A DNA stretch of 64,000 bases, taken from RPQJ01 sp963823535 (lineage in GTDB: Bacteria; Pseudomonadota; Gammaproteobacteria; Steroidobacterales; Steroidobacteraceae). Positions 27,198-35,704 of this stretch are shown piece after piece. The notes under the pieces were generated by a model. The model saw nothing but the letters and a program-made list of their open reading frames with translations, was not told the origin of the DNA and did not search any database. Location: the NCBI GenBank assembly GCA_963823535.1, contig CAWGLZ010000006.1, forward strand, positions 1,240,001-1,304,000, given 5' to 3'. The position numbers and the translations under genes were made by a program. How positions within the stretch are numbered: position 1 is the first letter of the stretch; every line of letters begins with the position of its first letter.

Positions 27198-27265
27198 GGG
27201 TAGATCCTACGCCCCACGGCTCCCGATGCCATCTCGCAAATGGCTAGCTGCGCCGCAGCAATCGC

Positions 27266-27742
27266 TCAGGCGAGCGACTTGAGGATCCTGAATTCCTTCT
27301 CGAGCTTCTGCTCGACCTCGCCTCCGGCGAAGGAGGCGATGACCCCGCCGAGCAGGGGAATGCCGCTCGTCACGTTGAACGTCCACTCCACGCTGCAGCC
27401 GCCCTTCTCGGGCTGCAGGGCCTTGGTGCCCACGATCTTCACGGGGACGCCCCGGATGTCGATGACGATGTCGGCGGCATAGCCGTCGCCATCGGCCGAC
27501 CAGTCCTCGGTGTGGCTCACCTCGTTCGTGGCCGGCACCAGCTTGCGGATGGCTGCCGGCGGGTTTGCGACTTCCTTGCGCGAGATCCTGAGCTTGATGT
27601 TCGGCGAGCGTCCTTCCCGCTTGATGCGGACGTCGGTGCCGCCGAGCTTGTCGTAGATCGTTTCCTGGTGCTTCTGGTCCGTGCAGAGCTTGAGCGCGGA
27701 GCCGACGTCGGTCTTGAGCGAGTGCTTGACGTGAACCTTCAT
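27266..27742 (-). CDS. DUF2505-like (SRPBCC-type) protein
   Basis: A 158-residue protein with no signal or membrane segment. The pattern 'MKVHVKHSLKTDVGSALKLC', a central 'SHTEDWSADGDGYAADIVID' and 'GCSVEWTFNVTSGIPLLGG', with a C-terminal amphipathic helix ('VEQKLEKEFRILKSLA'), fits DUF2505 and related START/SRPBCC hydrophobic-ligand-binding folds. Ligand unknown. The ribosome site 'ggggaagaag' precedes the ATG. It lies between the wax-ester synthase gene and the zinc dehydrogenase on the same strand; lipid or hydrophobic ligand binding would suit the context. Confidence 0.75.
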   Translation of the reverse strand: MKVHVKHSLKTDVGSALKLCTDQKHQETIYDKLGGTDVRIKREGRSPNIKLRISRKEVANPPAAIRKLVPATNEVSHTEDWSADGDGYAADIVIDIRGVPVKIVGTKALQPEKGGCSVEWTFNVTSGIPLLGGVIASFAGGEVEQKLEKEFRILKSLA

Positions 27743-27814
27743 GACTTCTTCCCCTGCGGCGCCTGGTGACTGGTGCGGCCGTCTGTCGCGAGAGAATACA
27801 AGGTCCTGCCGGGC

Positions 27815-28802
27815 TCAGGCACCGGGCAGTAGCACGGCCGCCCCCGAGAGGCGACCGTCCCGCAGTCTCGCCAGCGCCTCGTTCGCCTGCTCGAGCGGAA
27901 ACGTCGTGACTTCCGTCCGGACGGGAACCCGGGGTGCCAGGGCCAGGAACTCCTCGCCGTCGCGGCGGGTGAGATTGGCGACTGAGCGGATGACCCTTTC
28001 GCCCCACAACAGCGCATACGGGAAGGATGGGAGGTCGCTCATGTGGATGCCGCCGCAGACGACCGTCCCGCCCTTGCGCACGGCCGCCAGGGCCGCGGGC
28101 ACGAGCGGTCCGGCGGGTGCAAAGATGATCGCCGCGTCGAGTTCGGCCGGCGGACGCTGGTCGCTGCCGCCTGCCCACGCGCACCCGCACTGGCGCGCGA
28201 AGCGCCGGGCCTCGTCGTCGCCCGGGCGGACGAACGCGAGGCACTCCCGGCCCTGGTGTCGCGCCACCTGCGCGACGATGTGTGCGGCCGCGCCGAAGCC
28301 ATAGAGACCGATGCGTTTCGCATCGCCCACCATGCGCAGCGAGCGGTAGCCGATGAGACCGGCGCACAGCCAGGGCGCCACGTGCGCGTCGTCGACCTCA
28401 TCCGGCAGCGGCAGGCAGTAGCGCTCGTCGGCCACCGCGTACTCGGCATAGCCCCCGTCGAGCTGGTAGCCGGTGAATCGCGCCTGGTCGCAGAGGTTCT
28501 CCTGCCCGGCCTGGCAGTAGCGACAGGTTCCGCAGGTCCAGCCCAGCCAGGGAATGCCGACGCGCATGCCGGTCGGCAGTTCTGCCATCGGTCCGCAGGC
28601 TGACCACTTCGCCGACGATCTCGTGCCCGGGCACGATCGGGTGAGGAACGGCGGGCAGTTCGTCGTCCACGACGTGCAGGTCCGTGCGGCACACCCCACA
28701 GGCCCGGACGCGGACCAGGACCTGCCGCGGGCCCGGCCGGGGCACGGGCCGCCGCACGAGCTCGAGTGGCTGGCGGCCCCGATCCTGGACCATTGCACGC
28801 AT
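27815..28802 (-). pseudogene. Zinc-dependent alcohol dehydrogenase, frameshifted
   Basis: Two overlapping frames together encode a complete medium-chain zinc dehydrogenase of about 330 residues. The first frame gives the start and catalytic-zinc region ('RACGVCRTDLHVVDDELPAV', 'IVPGHEIVGEVVSL'); the second continues with 'ELPTGMRVGIPWLGWTCGTC', structural-zinc cysteines ('CGTCRYCQAGQENLC'), 'RIGLYGFGAAAHIVAQVA' and the C-terminal 'RDGRLSGAAVLLPGA'. The junction is one extra base at about 28595; removing it restores 'VVSLGPMAELPTGM'. Either a recent inactivating mutation or a sequence error. The predicted start is 17 bases after the upstream SDR stop, so it is last in the ThDP-symporter-epimerase-SDR operon. 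Confidence 0.82.
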
Positions 28803-28819
28803 CAGCGGGTCCGATCCGG

Positions 28820-29635
28820 TCACGGCTCCTGCATCTCGTTGCGTAGTCGCCGGGCCATGATGCGCTCGTACAGACCCGGGGCAAAGCGGCTCAGCCACCA
28901 GGCCTGCCGGGCCGTCCGCCCGACGAGCAACTGCCGCCGTCGTCGGCTTGCGGCGGCCACGATCTGCGCGGCGGCCGCCTCCGGTGCCAGCGGTCGCCCG
29001 ACTGTCAGTTGCGCGTGGCGTACGGGCCGTCCGTCGCCGCCGAGCGCGTTGCGATCGATGTGGGTCGCGATGAAGGACGGGCAGACCATCATGACGGCCA
29101 CGCCCTGCGGCGCGAGTTCCGTGCGCAGGCTCTCGAAGAATCCGTGCATCGCGTGCTTGCTCGCCGCGTAACCGGTGCGCGCGATGAGCGGCGTGTATCC
29201 GGCGACGCTGGAGACGGCGATGATCAAGCCTCGGGCGGTCACCAGGTGCCCGAGCGCGGCCCGGGTGCAGTTGACGGCGCCGAAGAAGTTCACCTCCATC
29301 ACGCGGCGGATGACGGCGAGGTCAGTCCGGGCGAAGGCACTGCGGTGACTCATGCCGGCGTTGTTCACCAGGACGTCCAGGGACCCGAAGCGCCGCACGC
29401 CCGCCTCCACGGCGCGGGCGCAGGCCTCGGCATCCGTGACGTCGCAGGGCAGGGCGAGGCACGCGTGGCCCCGGGCCGTGAGATCCGCCTGGAGTTCGTC
29501 GACGGTCGCGGCGTCCTTGTCGAGTGCGAGGACGTGCGCGCCGTCCGCCGCGAAGCGCAGCGCCAGCGCGCGACCGAGCCCGCTCCCGGCACCGGTCACC
29601 AGCACGGTCCTGCGGTCGAAGTGCCGCCGGGTCAT
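28820..29635 (-). CDS. Short-chain dehydrogenase/reductase
   Basis: A 271-residue classical SDR. The Rossmann motif 'VLVTGAGSGLGRALAL' (11-26), 'DVLVNNAGMSHRSAF', the catalytic serine in 'IAVSSVAGYTPL' and the Tyr-x-x-x-Lys in 'GYAASKHAMHGFFESLR' are all present. The acidic residue after beta2 ('LALDKD') points to NAD(H) preference. 'AVMMVCPSFIATHIDRNALG' is the substrate-loop region. Substrate unknown. The start codon is 2 bases after the stop of the upstream epimerase frame, so translation is likely coupled. Confidence 0.92.
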   Translation of the reverse strand: MTRRHFDRRTVLVTGAGSGLGRALALRFAADGAHVLALDKDAATVDELQADLTARGHACLALPCDVTDAEACARAVEAGVRRFGSLDVLVNNAGMSHRSAFARTDLAVIRRVMEVNFFGAVNCTRAALGHLVTARGLIIAVSSVAGYTPLIARTGYAASKHAMHGFFESLRTELAPQGVAVMMVCPSFIATHIDRNALGGDGRPVRHAQLTVGRPLAPEAAAAQIVAAASRRRRQLLVGRTARQAWWLSRFAPGLYERIMARRLRNEMQEP

Positions 29636-29637
29636 CG

Positions 29638-30613
29638 TCAGCCGGGTCCGAGGCCCCGGGCCTTGCGGAAGAGTTCGAACACCTCCGCGGAGCTGAGCCG
29701 CGGCACGTAGCCGAAGACCTCCTTCAGGCGCCGGTTGTCCAGCACCGGGCGGTAACGCAGGAAGTTCACCTGCTCCGGACCATAGCGCGACAACCCGAGC
29801 GGATGCAGCACGCCGAGTGCGAAGCGCAGCACGCCCGGCGGGAGGGTGACGCAGCGCTTGCCGAGTCGCGCGGCGATCTCCTGGAGGCTCAGCGCGCCGT
29901 CGCCCGCCACGTTGTAGATGCCGGCGGGTCCGCCGAGGATCGCGTGCATGATCGCACCCACGACGTCGCGGTCCCAGATGAAGACGAACGGGCTGGCCGA
30001 GCCCTTGATGGCGATGAGACGCGGCCGTTCGAACAGCGCCGTGATCTGGTTGCGGGTCGTCTCGCCCAGGATCGTTCCCACCCGGAACACCACCTGCTCC
30101 AGTGCCGGGTGCTCGCGTCGATACCCGGCCAGCATTTCCTCGACCAGGCGCTTGTGGTGCGAATAGGCGAACTCCGCGTTTCCCCGCACCGGGTCGTCCT
30201 CGGTCAGCCACTCGGGATTGTCGGCGTGATAGCCATAGGCGGCGCCGCTCGAGGTCACGACGACCCGACGGACCCGCGCGCTCACGCAGGCCTCCAGCAC
30301 GTTGCGGGTCCCGAGCACGTCCACCGCGTACTCCAGTTCGCGGTTCGACGCCGGGCCCGGCGTGACGATCGCCGCCAGGTGTATGACGGTGTCGATGTCG
30401 TGGGCCGCGAGAATCGTGCCGAGGCCGGACTCGCGGACGTCGAACACGACGTACTCCACGCCGGGCAGCCGTCGGTCGCCTGGCACGTCGCGCACGTCGC
30501 TGGCGACGACGCAGGCGGGCCCCTCCCTGCGCTGCATCCGCTCCGCAAGCGCTTCGACGAGCTGTCCCGCCGAGATAACCGGCGGCGCCGGTGACCAGGA
30601 CGCGCGGCATCAT
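29638..30613 (-). pseudogene. NAD-dependent epimerase/dehydratase, frameshifted near the start
   Basis: The main frame (about 299 codons) encodes an extended SDR: 'IDTVIHLAAIVTPGPASN', 'RVVVTSSGAAYGYHADNPEW', Tyr-x-x-x-Lys as 'YSHHKRL', 'PAGIYNVAGDGALSLQEIA'. The NAD-binding 'MPRVLVTGAAGYLGG' lies in a different frame, just upstream. Deleting one base of a three-base C run (plus strand 30566-30568) fuses them as 'TGAAGYLGGQLVEALAERMQ', the expected Gly-x-x-Gly-x-x-Gly. So the gene carries a +1 frameshift in a short homopolymer, which is also a typical site for sequencing error. The true start ATG overlaps the symporter stop. 3-beta-HSD/NDP-sugar epimerase type activity; substrate unknown. Confidence 0.82.
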
Positions 30614-31530
30614 GCAGCCACCTCCGGAACCGTGGCCGGCGGATGACGGCGCCACCACGTGGCGAGCGAAAGGCCCGCCAGGATGTGCCAGACGCCCCAC
30701 CACGCGGCCGTGATGGCCATGCCGCCGAGGCCGGCGAAGAAGTTGAACGTCAGTACGAGCCCGAGGCCCGCATTCTGGATCCCGACCTCGATCGAGACTG
30801 CCCGCCGATCCCGCTCCGGCAGTCCAACGAGACGGGCAGCCGCGTAACCGAGCGTGAGCCCCAGGGCGTTCAGCAGCAGGACTCCGGTCGCCACCCGGTG
30901 CACGTAGGTCACGAAATAGCTCCAGTTCGCGGCCAGCGCGCCCAGCACGAAGCCGGCGAAGACGACCAGCGACAGGATGCGGAACGGCTTGCGTGCCCGC
31001 GCCGCGAAGCCCGGGAACCGGCGTGCGATGCTCATGCCGAGCAGGGCCGGCACCACGAGCAGGACCGCGACGACCAGGAACATTTCCATCGGGTCGATGT
31101 CGATCTCGGTGAGGAGGGCCCGCGTCGCCGGGTTGAGCGAGCCCCAGAATGCGGTGTTGAACGGGGTGAACAGCATCGCGCCGATCGTCGAGAACGCGGT
31201 GACCGTCACCGACAGCGCGGTGTTGCCGCGCGCGAAGTTGGTCAGGAAGTTCGAGATGTTCCCGCCCGGGCAGGAGGCGACCAGGATCATGCCGAGCGCG
31301 ATGCTCGGCTGAGGCTCGAGCACCATGGTGAGGGCCCAGGCGCTGGCCGGCAGCAGCAGGAACTGCGCGAGGAGGCCGATCAGGACGGCCCTCGGCGCGG
31401 AACCGATGCCGCGGAAGTCCTCGAACTTCATGTCCAGCGCGACGCCGAACATGACCAGTGCGAGCACGAGGTTGAGCGCGACCAGCGACTCCGGGCTGAA
31501 GTTCAGCCGGACCGCGTCGATCTCGTTCAT
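30610..31530 (-). CDS. Bile acid:sodium symporter (BASS) family transporter
   Basis: A 306-residue inner-membrane protein with about nine or ten hydrophobic helices. Signature segments: 'LVLALVMFGVALDMKFEDF', 'VASCPGGNISNFLTNFARGN', 'TALSVTVTAFSTIGAMLFTP', 'VGIQNAGLGLVLTFNFF'. The family imports bile acids, organic anions, pyruvate or pantothenate with sodium; the 'SCPGGNISN' and 'GIQNAGL' motifs carry the sodium sites. Start ATG overlaps the stop of the ThDP enzyme gene (ATGA) and its own stop overlaps the epimerase start, so it is fully embedded in the operon and probably imports the pathway substrate. Confidence 0.92.
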   Translation of the reverse strand: MNEIDAVRLNFSPESLVALNLVLALVMFGVALDMKFEDFRGIGSAPRAVLIGLLAQFLLLPASAWALTMVLEPQPSIALGMILVASCPGGNISNFLTNFARGNTALSVTVTAFSTIGAMLFTPFNTAFWGSLNPATRALLTEIDIDPMEMFLVVAVLLVVPALLGMSIARRFPGFAARARKPFRILSLVVFAGFVLGALAANWSYFVTYVHRVATGVLLLNALGLTLGYAAARLVGLPERDRRAVSIEVGIQNAGLGLVLTFNFFAGLGGMAITAAWWGVWHILAGLSLATWWRRHPPATVPEVAA

Positions 31531-33281
31531 CTGCCCTTCGGCTCGAGGTGCATGTCCTTGAAGTGCATGAGTCCCGGTGCCCACATGTGCTTGACCGGGT
31601 CCACGTCCACGTGGATCACGGCGGGACCGCCGCTGGCGAGCGCCCGCTCGAGCGCCGGCTTGAGCTCACGGGGGTCGGCGACCCGCTCGCCATGGGCGCC
31701 CATCGACCGGCCGAGATCGTCGAAGCGGATCTCGCCGAGGTCCGCCTTGATCGTCTCGTCGGGCCCGAGGGATTTCCGGATCATTGTCTTGATCGGCTTC
31801 AGCGCAAACTGCTGGTTCATCTTCACCATGCCCCACTGCCGGTCGCAGAGCACCAGGTAGACGACGCGCAGGCCGTTGCGCACCGCGGTCTCGACCTCCT
31901 GTGGATGAAAGCCCATCGCGCCGTCGCCGATAATGCAGCAGACGGGGTGCTCCGGCCGTGCCACCGCTGCGCCCGTCGCCTGGGCCACGCCGGCCCCGAG
32001 CATGCCCATCTTGAAGGTCGAGAGGATGCTGTTCGGCACCCGTGACTCGGTGAACATCATGGCCCACACGGCGGCATTGCCGCCGTCGGCCACGAGCACC
32101 GAGTCTTCCGGGAAGACCTGCTGGCAGACGTGGGCCACGTGGGCCGGGTTCATCGGCGCGGCCATGTCCGCGAGCTTCTCGTCGAGCTTCGCGCGCTCCT
32201 TGAGCGCTTTCTCGCGGTAGTGGGCGACCTTGCGTCGCCGCGCCTCGAGGTTCATGCGGCCGGTCAGGTCCGCCAGCCGCTCGGCCAGCGCCGCGAGGAA
32301 CAGCCTGGCGTCGGCCAGCACGGTGAGCGCGGCGGGCTTGTTGGCGCCGAGCACGTGGCCGTCGATGTCCACCTGGATCATCTGCTGCTCCGAGGGGTGC
32401 CGCCAGTACGGCGCCTTGCCCCACCAGTCCGTCTCGCCGAGGCGCGAGCCGACGGTCAGCACGAGGTCGGCATCGTTGCGTACCTCGTTGTTGAGGGGGA
32501 TGAACGGCATCGGAATCGCCAGCTCCGAGGTCTCGGGCAGCACGCCACGCGCGGCCCAGCTCGTCGTGACCGGCGCGTGCAGCAGTTCCGCGACACGGCG
32601 CAGCTCGTCATACGCGTCCGCGTGGATGATGCCGCTGCCTGCATGGATCACCGGCATCTCTGCAGCCGCCAGCATTGCCGCCGCGCGCTCGACCTGCGCG
32701 GGCGAGGGAACGATCGGATCCACGCGGCGATACTGGTACGGCTGCCAGACGGGCACCTCGGCCTTCACCTTGCCGTTCATGATCGTTTCGGGGACGTCGA
32801 GGTGCACGACGCCCGGCCGGCCCTCGTAGCAGTGCCGCAGTGCGGTGCGACCGAGCTCGGCCACGCGATCGAAGGAGACGACGGCCTTGCTCCACTTCGC
32901 GAGGTGCGAGATGGCGCCCACCTGGTCGAACGACTGGTAGGTTCCGCCGCGGTCCGGGTAGACGATCTGCGGGCGTCGGCAGCTGGTGATGGCGAGCACG
33001 CGGTTGCCTTCGGCGTTCTCCACGGCCAGGCCAGGCAGCAGGTTGGCGACCCCGGGACCGTTGCTCGCCATGCACACGCCGAGCCGGCCGGTCAGGCGCG
33101 CGTACGCGCCCGCCATGTGTGCGGCGCAGCTCTCGTGCCGGGGCGTGACGATCTCGATGCCCAGCGCGTGCAGGCTCGAGTAGAAGCCGAAGTACGTCCC
33201 GTCGATGATGCCGAAGACCTTCTCGACACCTTCCGCCTGGAGCATGCGCGCCAGGACTGCACCGCCGCTGGTTTCCGTCAT
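31527..33281 (-). CDS. Thiamine-diphosphate-dependent enzyme (acetolactate-synthase-like)
   Basis: A 584-residue three-domain ThDP enzyme: N-terminal Pyr domain with catalytic Glu50 ('VTPRHESCAAHMAGAYAR'), central domain ('AEMPVIHAGSGIIHADAYDE'), and C-terminal PP domain with 'CCIIGDGAMGFHPQEVETAV'. In the magnesium motif the usual Asn-Asn is replaced by 'LCDRQWG'. It has no FAD-type ILV context (no ilvN/ilvC), so an acetolactate synthase role is unlikely; 2-oxoacid decarboxylase, carboligase or 2-hydroxyacyl-CoA lyase are alternatives. The C-terminus 'VKHMWAPGLMHFKDMHLEPK' is distinctive. First gene of a five-gene coupled operon with a BASS symporter and three dehydrogenase-type enzymes. Confidence 0.88.
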   Translation of the reverse strand: MTETSGGAVLARMLQAEGVEKVFGIIDGTYFGFYSSLHALGIEIVTPRHESCAAHMAGAYARLTGRLGVCMASNGPGVANLLPGLAVENAEGNRVLAITSCRRPQIVYPDRGGTYQSFDQVGAISHLAKWSKAVVSFDRVAELGRTALRHCYEGRPGVVHLDVPETIMNGKVKAEVPVWQPYQYRRVDPIVPSPAQVERAAAMLAAAEMPVIHAGSGIIHADAYDELRRVAELLHAPVTTSWAARGVLPETSELAIPMPFIPLNNEVRNDADLVLTVGSRLGETDWWGKAPYWRHPSEQQMIQVDIDGHVLGANKPAALTVLADARLFLAALAERLADLTGRMNLEARRRKVAHYREKALKERAKLDEKLADMAAPMNPAHVAHVCQQVFPEDSVLVADGGNAAVWAMMFTESRVPNSILSTFKMGMLGAGVAQATGAAVARPEHPVCCIIGDGAMGFHPQEVETAVRNGLRVVYLVLCDRQWGMVKMNQQFALKPIKTMIRKSLGPDETIKADLGEIRFDDLGRSMGAHGERVADPRELKPALERALASGGPAVIHVDVDPVKHMWAPGLMHFKDMHLEPKGR

Positions 33282-33418
33282 GGATGCCCCCGAGCTGGCT
33301 CATGTGGCCAGCGTCTCCGTGTCCGGGGACTATACCTTCAAGGCTTCGTGACGAGGCGACGCTGGCGCAATGCCGCTAGACTGCCGCGGTTTTCCACGAT
33401 GGTGATCCGGAGTGGTCC

Positions 33419-34243
33419 GTGCCTGAAGCAACGATCCACTGGCTGCCGATGCTCGCCGCGCTGGCCGGCGCGGGTGCCGTGGGCGGCCTGCTCGCCGGAC
33501 TGCTCGGGGTGGGTGGCGGCATCGTCATCGTGCCAGCGCTCGACCTCGCGCTCACCATGGCCGGCGTCGACCCGGCCGTGGCCCTGCACGTGGCGGTGGC
33601 CACTTCCATGGCGACGATCGTGCCGACGTCGATCTCGTCTTCGCGCTCGCACGCCCGGCGCGACTCGATCGACGGCCGCGTGATCCGGGCCTGGTCGCTG
33701 CCGATCGTCGCCGGCGCGCTCCTCGGCGCATTGTTCGCCGCGACCGTCGACGCGCGCGTGCTATCGGCCGTGTTTGGCGTCGTTGCGCTGCTGGCGGCCC
33801 TCAAGATGCTGCTGCCGCTCGACGGTGTGGTCCTTCGGTCGTCGTTGCCGGGCGGTCCCGTCGGCGCGGTGATTCCGGCGTCGATCGGCGGGATCTCCGC
33901 GATGATGGGCATCGGTGGCGGCACGCTGACGGTGCCGGCCATGACCCTGTGTGGCGTGCCGGTGCACCGGGCGGTGGGGACGGCGGCACTGCTCGGGCTG
34001 TGGATCAGCGTCCCGGCGACGACCGGCTATCTTCTTGCAGACACCGGCGGCACGGATCTTCCGCCGTGGACCGTCGGCCTGGTGAGCCTGCCGGGCTTCG
34101 CCATGGTCGCACCGGTCGCGTGGCTCGTCGCGCCCCTCGGCGCGCGCCTCGCGCATGCGCTCGACCGGCGGTGGCTGTCCGCGGCCTTCGGCACGTTCCT
34201 GCTCGTGGTGGCCGTCCGCATGCTGCACCGGACACTGGGCTAA
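33419..34243 (+). CDS. TSUP-family (TauE/SafE) membrane permease
   Basis: A 274-residue inner-membrane protein with two homologous halves of about four helices each; each half begins with a Gly-rich loop ('GGLLAGLLGVGGGIVIVPAL' and 'ISAMMGIGGGTLTVPAM'), the hallmark of the sulfite exporter/sulfonate TauE/SafE family. Such proteins export or import sulfite, sulfoacetate or organic acids. GTG start is supported by GGAG 8 bases upstream. It is divergent from the ThDP-enzyme operon; with sulfatases elsewhere in the window a sulfur link is possible but unproven. Confidence 0.9.
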   Translation: MPEATIHWLPMLAALAGAGAVGGLLAGLLGVGGGIVIVPALDLALTMAGVDPAVALHVAVATSMATIVPTSISSSRSHARRDSIDGRVIRAWSLPIVAGALLGALFAATVDARVLSAVFGVVALLAALKMLLPLDGVVLRSSLPGGPVGAVIPASIGGISAMMGIGGGTLTVPAMTLCGVPVHRAVGTAALLGLWISVPATTGYLLADTGGTDLPPWTVGLVSLPGFAMVAPVAWLVAPLGARLAHALDRRWLSAAFGTFLLVVAVRMLHRTLG

Positions 34244-34276
34244 CGGCGGCCGCGCCGGCGACACGCGCGGTGGTCG

Positions 34277-35704
34277 TCAGGAGGCTCCCGCCAGCGAGAC
34301 GCGCGGCGTCCGGACCGCGACGGAGCGCGGCCCCGACGCGCCCTGCAGCTGCTCCAGGAACCTTGTGTGCCAGGCGTGGATGTCGTTGCGCCGAAGCACG
34401 CGGAGCATCTCCTCGTGCCGAGCACGGCGCTCGGCCAGCGGCATCACGAGCGCGTGCTCGATCGCGTCGGCGACGCCGCCGATGTCACGAGGATTGACCA
34501 GCACCGCGCTGGTGAGTTCCTGCGCGGCTCCGGCCAGTGTCGACAGCACGAGCACACCGGGATCCGCGGGATCCTGCGCCGCCACGAACTCCTTGGCGAC
34601 GAGATTCATTCCGTCGCGCATCGGGGTCACCACGCCGACGTCGGACGTGCGCATGAAGCCCATCAGCACCTCGTGCGAGTAGTTCCGGTTCAGGTAGCGG
34701 ATCGGGGTCCAGTCCGTCTCGGCGAATCGACCGTTGATGCGCCCGCCGACCTGCTCGAGCGCGTGGCGGATCTCCGCGTAGGCCCGCAGATCGGCGCGGC
34801 TCAGTGGCGCGATCTGCAGGAAGGTCACGTGGTTCAGGCGCTCGGGATGGGTTGCCATGTAGCGCTCGTACGCCTGGAAACGGTCCACGAGGCCCTTGCT
34901 GTAGTCGAGCCGGTCGACGCCGATGATGCATCGGCGTCCGAGCAGCCCGGCCCGCATGCGCCGAACCGTCTCGGAGGACAGCGAATGCCGAGCCTCGCGC
35001 TGCACCTCGTCCACGTCCACGCCGATGGGGAACACGCCGATTCGCGTCCGGCGCGCGCCGTGGCGGATCGTGCCGTCCGCCAGCAGCACCTCGGGCCCGA
35101 GTACCTCGGCGACGGCGGAGCGGAAGCAGTCGAGATCCTGCTCCGTCTGGAATCCGACGAGGTCGTAATGCAGGAGGTTGCGGACGAGGTCCGCATAGAC
35201 GGGCAGTGACCGCAGCGCCTCGACATGGGGGAATGGAATGTGCAGGAAGAACCCCATCGGCTGGCGATGCCCGCGGCGGCGCAGGTCTTCCGCGAGTGGA
35301 ATCAGGTGGTAGTCGTGCACCCAGACCAGGTCGTCGTCGCGCAGCAGCGGGGACAGGCGTTCCGCGAACAGCTGGTTGACCCTGCCGTATGCCGCATAGT
35401 GCTCGTCCGAGTAGCGTAGCGAGCTGACGAAATAGTGGAACAGCGGCCACAGCGAGCCATTGCAGAAGCCGCCGTAGTAGGGTTCGTGATCCTCGCGCGG
35501 CAGGTCGATCGTGGCGAACGTGACGTCGCCCCGGGCGACCGTCTTCACGGGTCCGGGCTGGCCTCGCACCGCCTCCCCGCTCCACCCGAACCAGAGTCCG
35601 CCCTGCGACTTCATCGCCGCGAGCACGCCGACGGCGAGGCCGCCCGCCGCGGTGACCCGTTTCGGGATCGTGACCCGGTTGGAAACTGCAACGATGCGGC
35701 TCAT
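34277..35704 (-). CDS. otsA: Trehalose-6-phosphate synthase
   Basis: A 475-residue GT20 glycosyltransferase making trehalose 6-phosphate from UDP-glucose and glucose 6-phosphate; the length is that of E. coli OtsA. Recognisable blocks: 'IVAVSNRVTIPK', 'QGGLWFGWSGE', 'LVWVHDYHLIPLAEDLR', 'GFFLHIPFPHVEALRSLP', 'GVDRLDYSKGLVDRFQAYE', 'TPMRDGMNLVAKEFVAAQ', 'LSTLAGAAQEL'. All catalytic surroundings look intact. Its ATG overlaps the stop of otsB (ATGA), so otsB-otsA is one operon for compatible-solute synthesis under osmotic, heat or desiccation stress. Confidence 0.97.
   Translation of the reverse strand: MSRIVAVSNRVTIPKRVTAAGGLAVGVLAAMKSQGGLWFGWSGEAVRGQPGPVKTVARGDVTFATIDLPREDHEPYYGGFCNGSLWPLFHYFVSSLRYSDEHYAAYGRVNQLFAERLSPLLRDDDLVWVHDYHLIPLAEDLRRRGHRQPMGFFLHIPFPHVEALRSLPVYADLVRNLLHYDLVGFQTEQDLDCFRSAVAEVLGPEVLLADGTIRHGARRTRIGVFPIGVDVDEVQREARHSLSSETVRRMRAGLLGRRCIIGVDRLDYSKGLVDRFQAYERYMATHPERLNHVTFLQIAPLSRADLRAYAEIRHALEQVGGRINGRFAETDWTPIRYLNRNYSHEVLMGFMRTSDVGVVTPMRDGMNLVAKEFVAAQDPADPGVLVLSTLAGAAQELTSAVLVNPRDIGGVADAIEHALVMPLAERRARHEEMLRVLRRNDIHAWHTRFLEQLQGASGPRSVAVRTPRVSLAGAS

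Noticed and set aside
31527..33281. Assigning the ThDP enzyme as acetolactate synthase (ilvB)
   Set aside because: No small-subunit or ilvC neighbour, and the operon partners are a BASS symporter and dehydrogenases; only the superfamily is secure.
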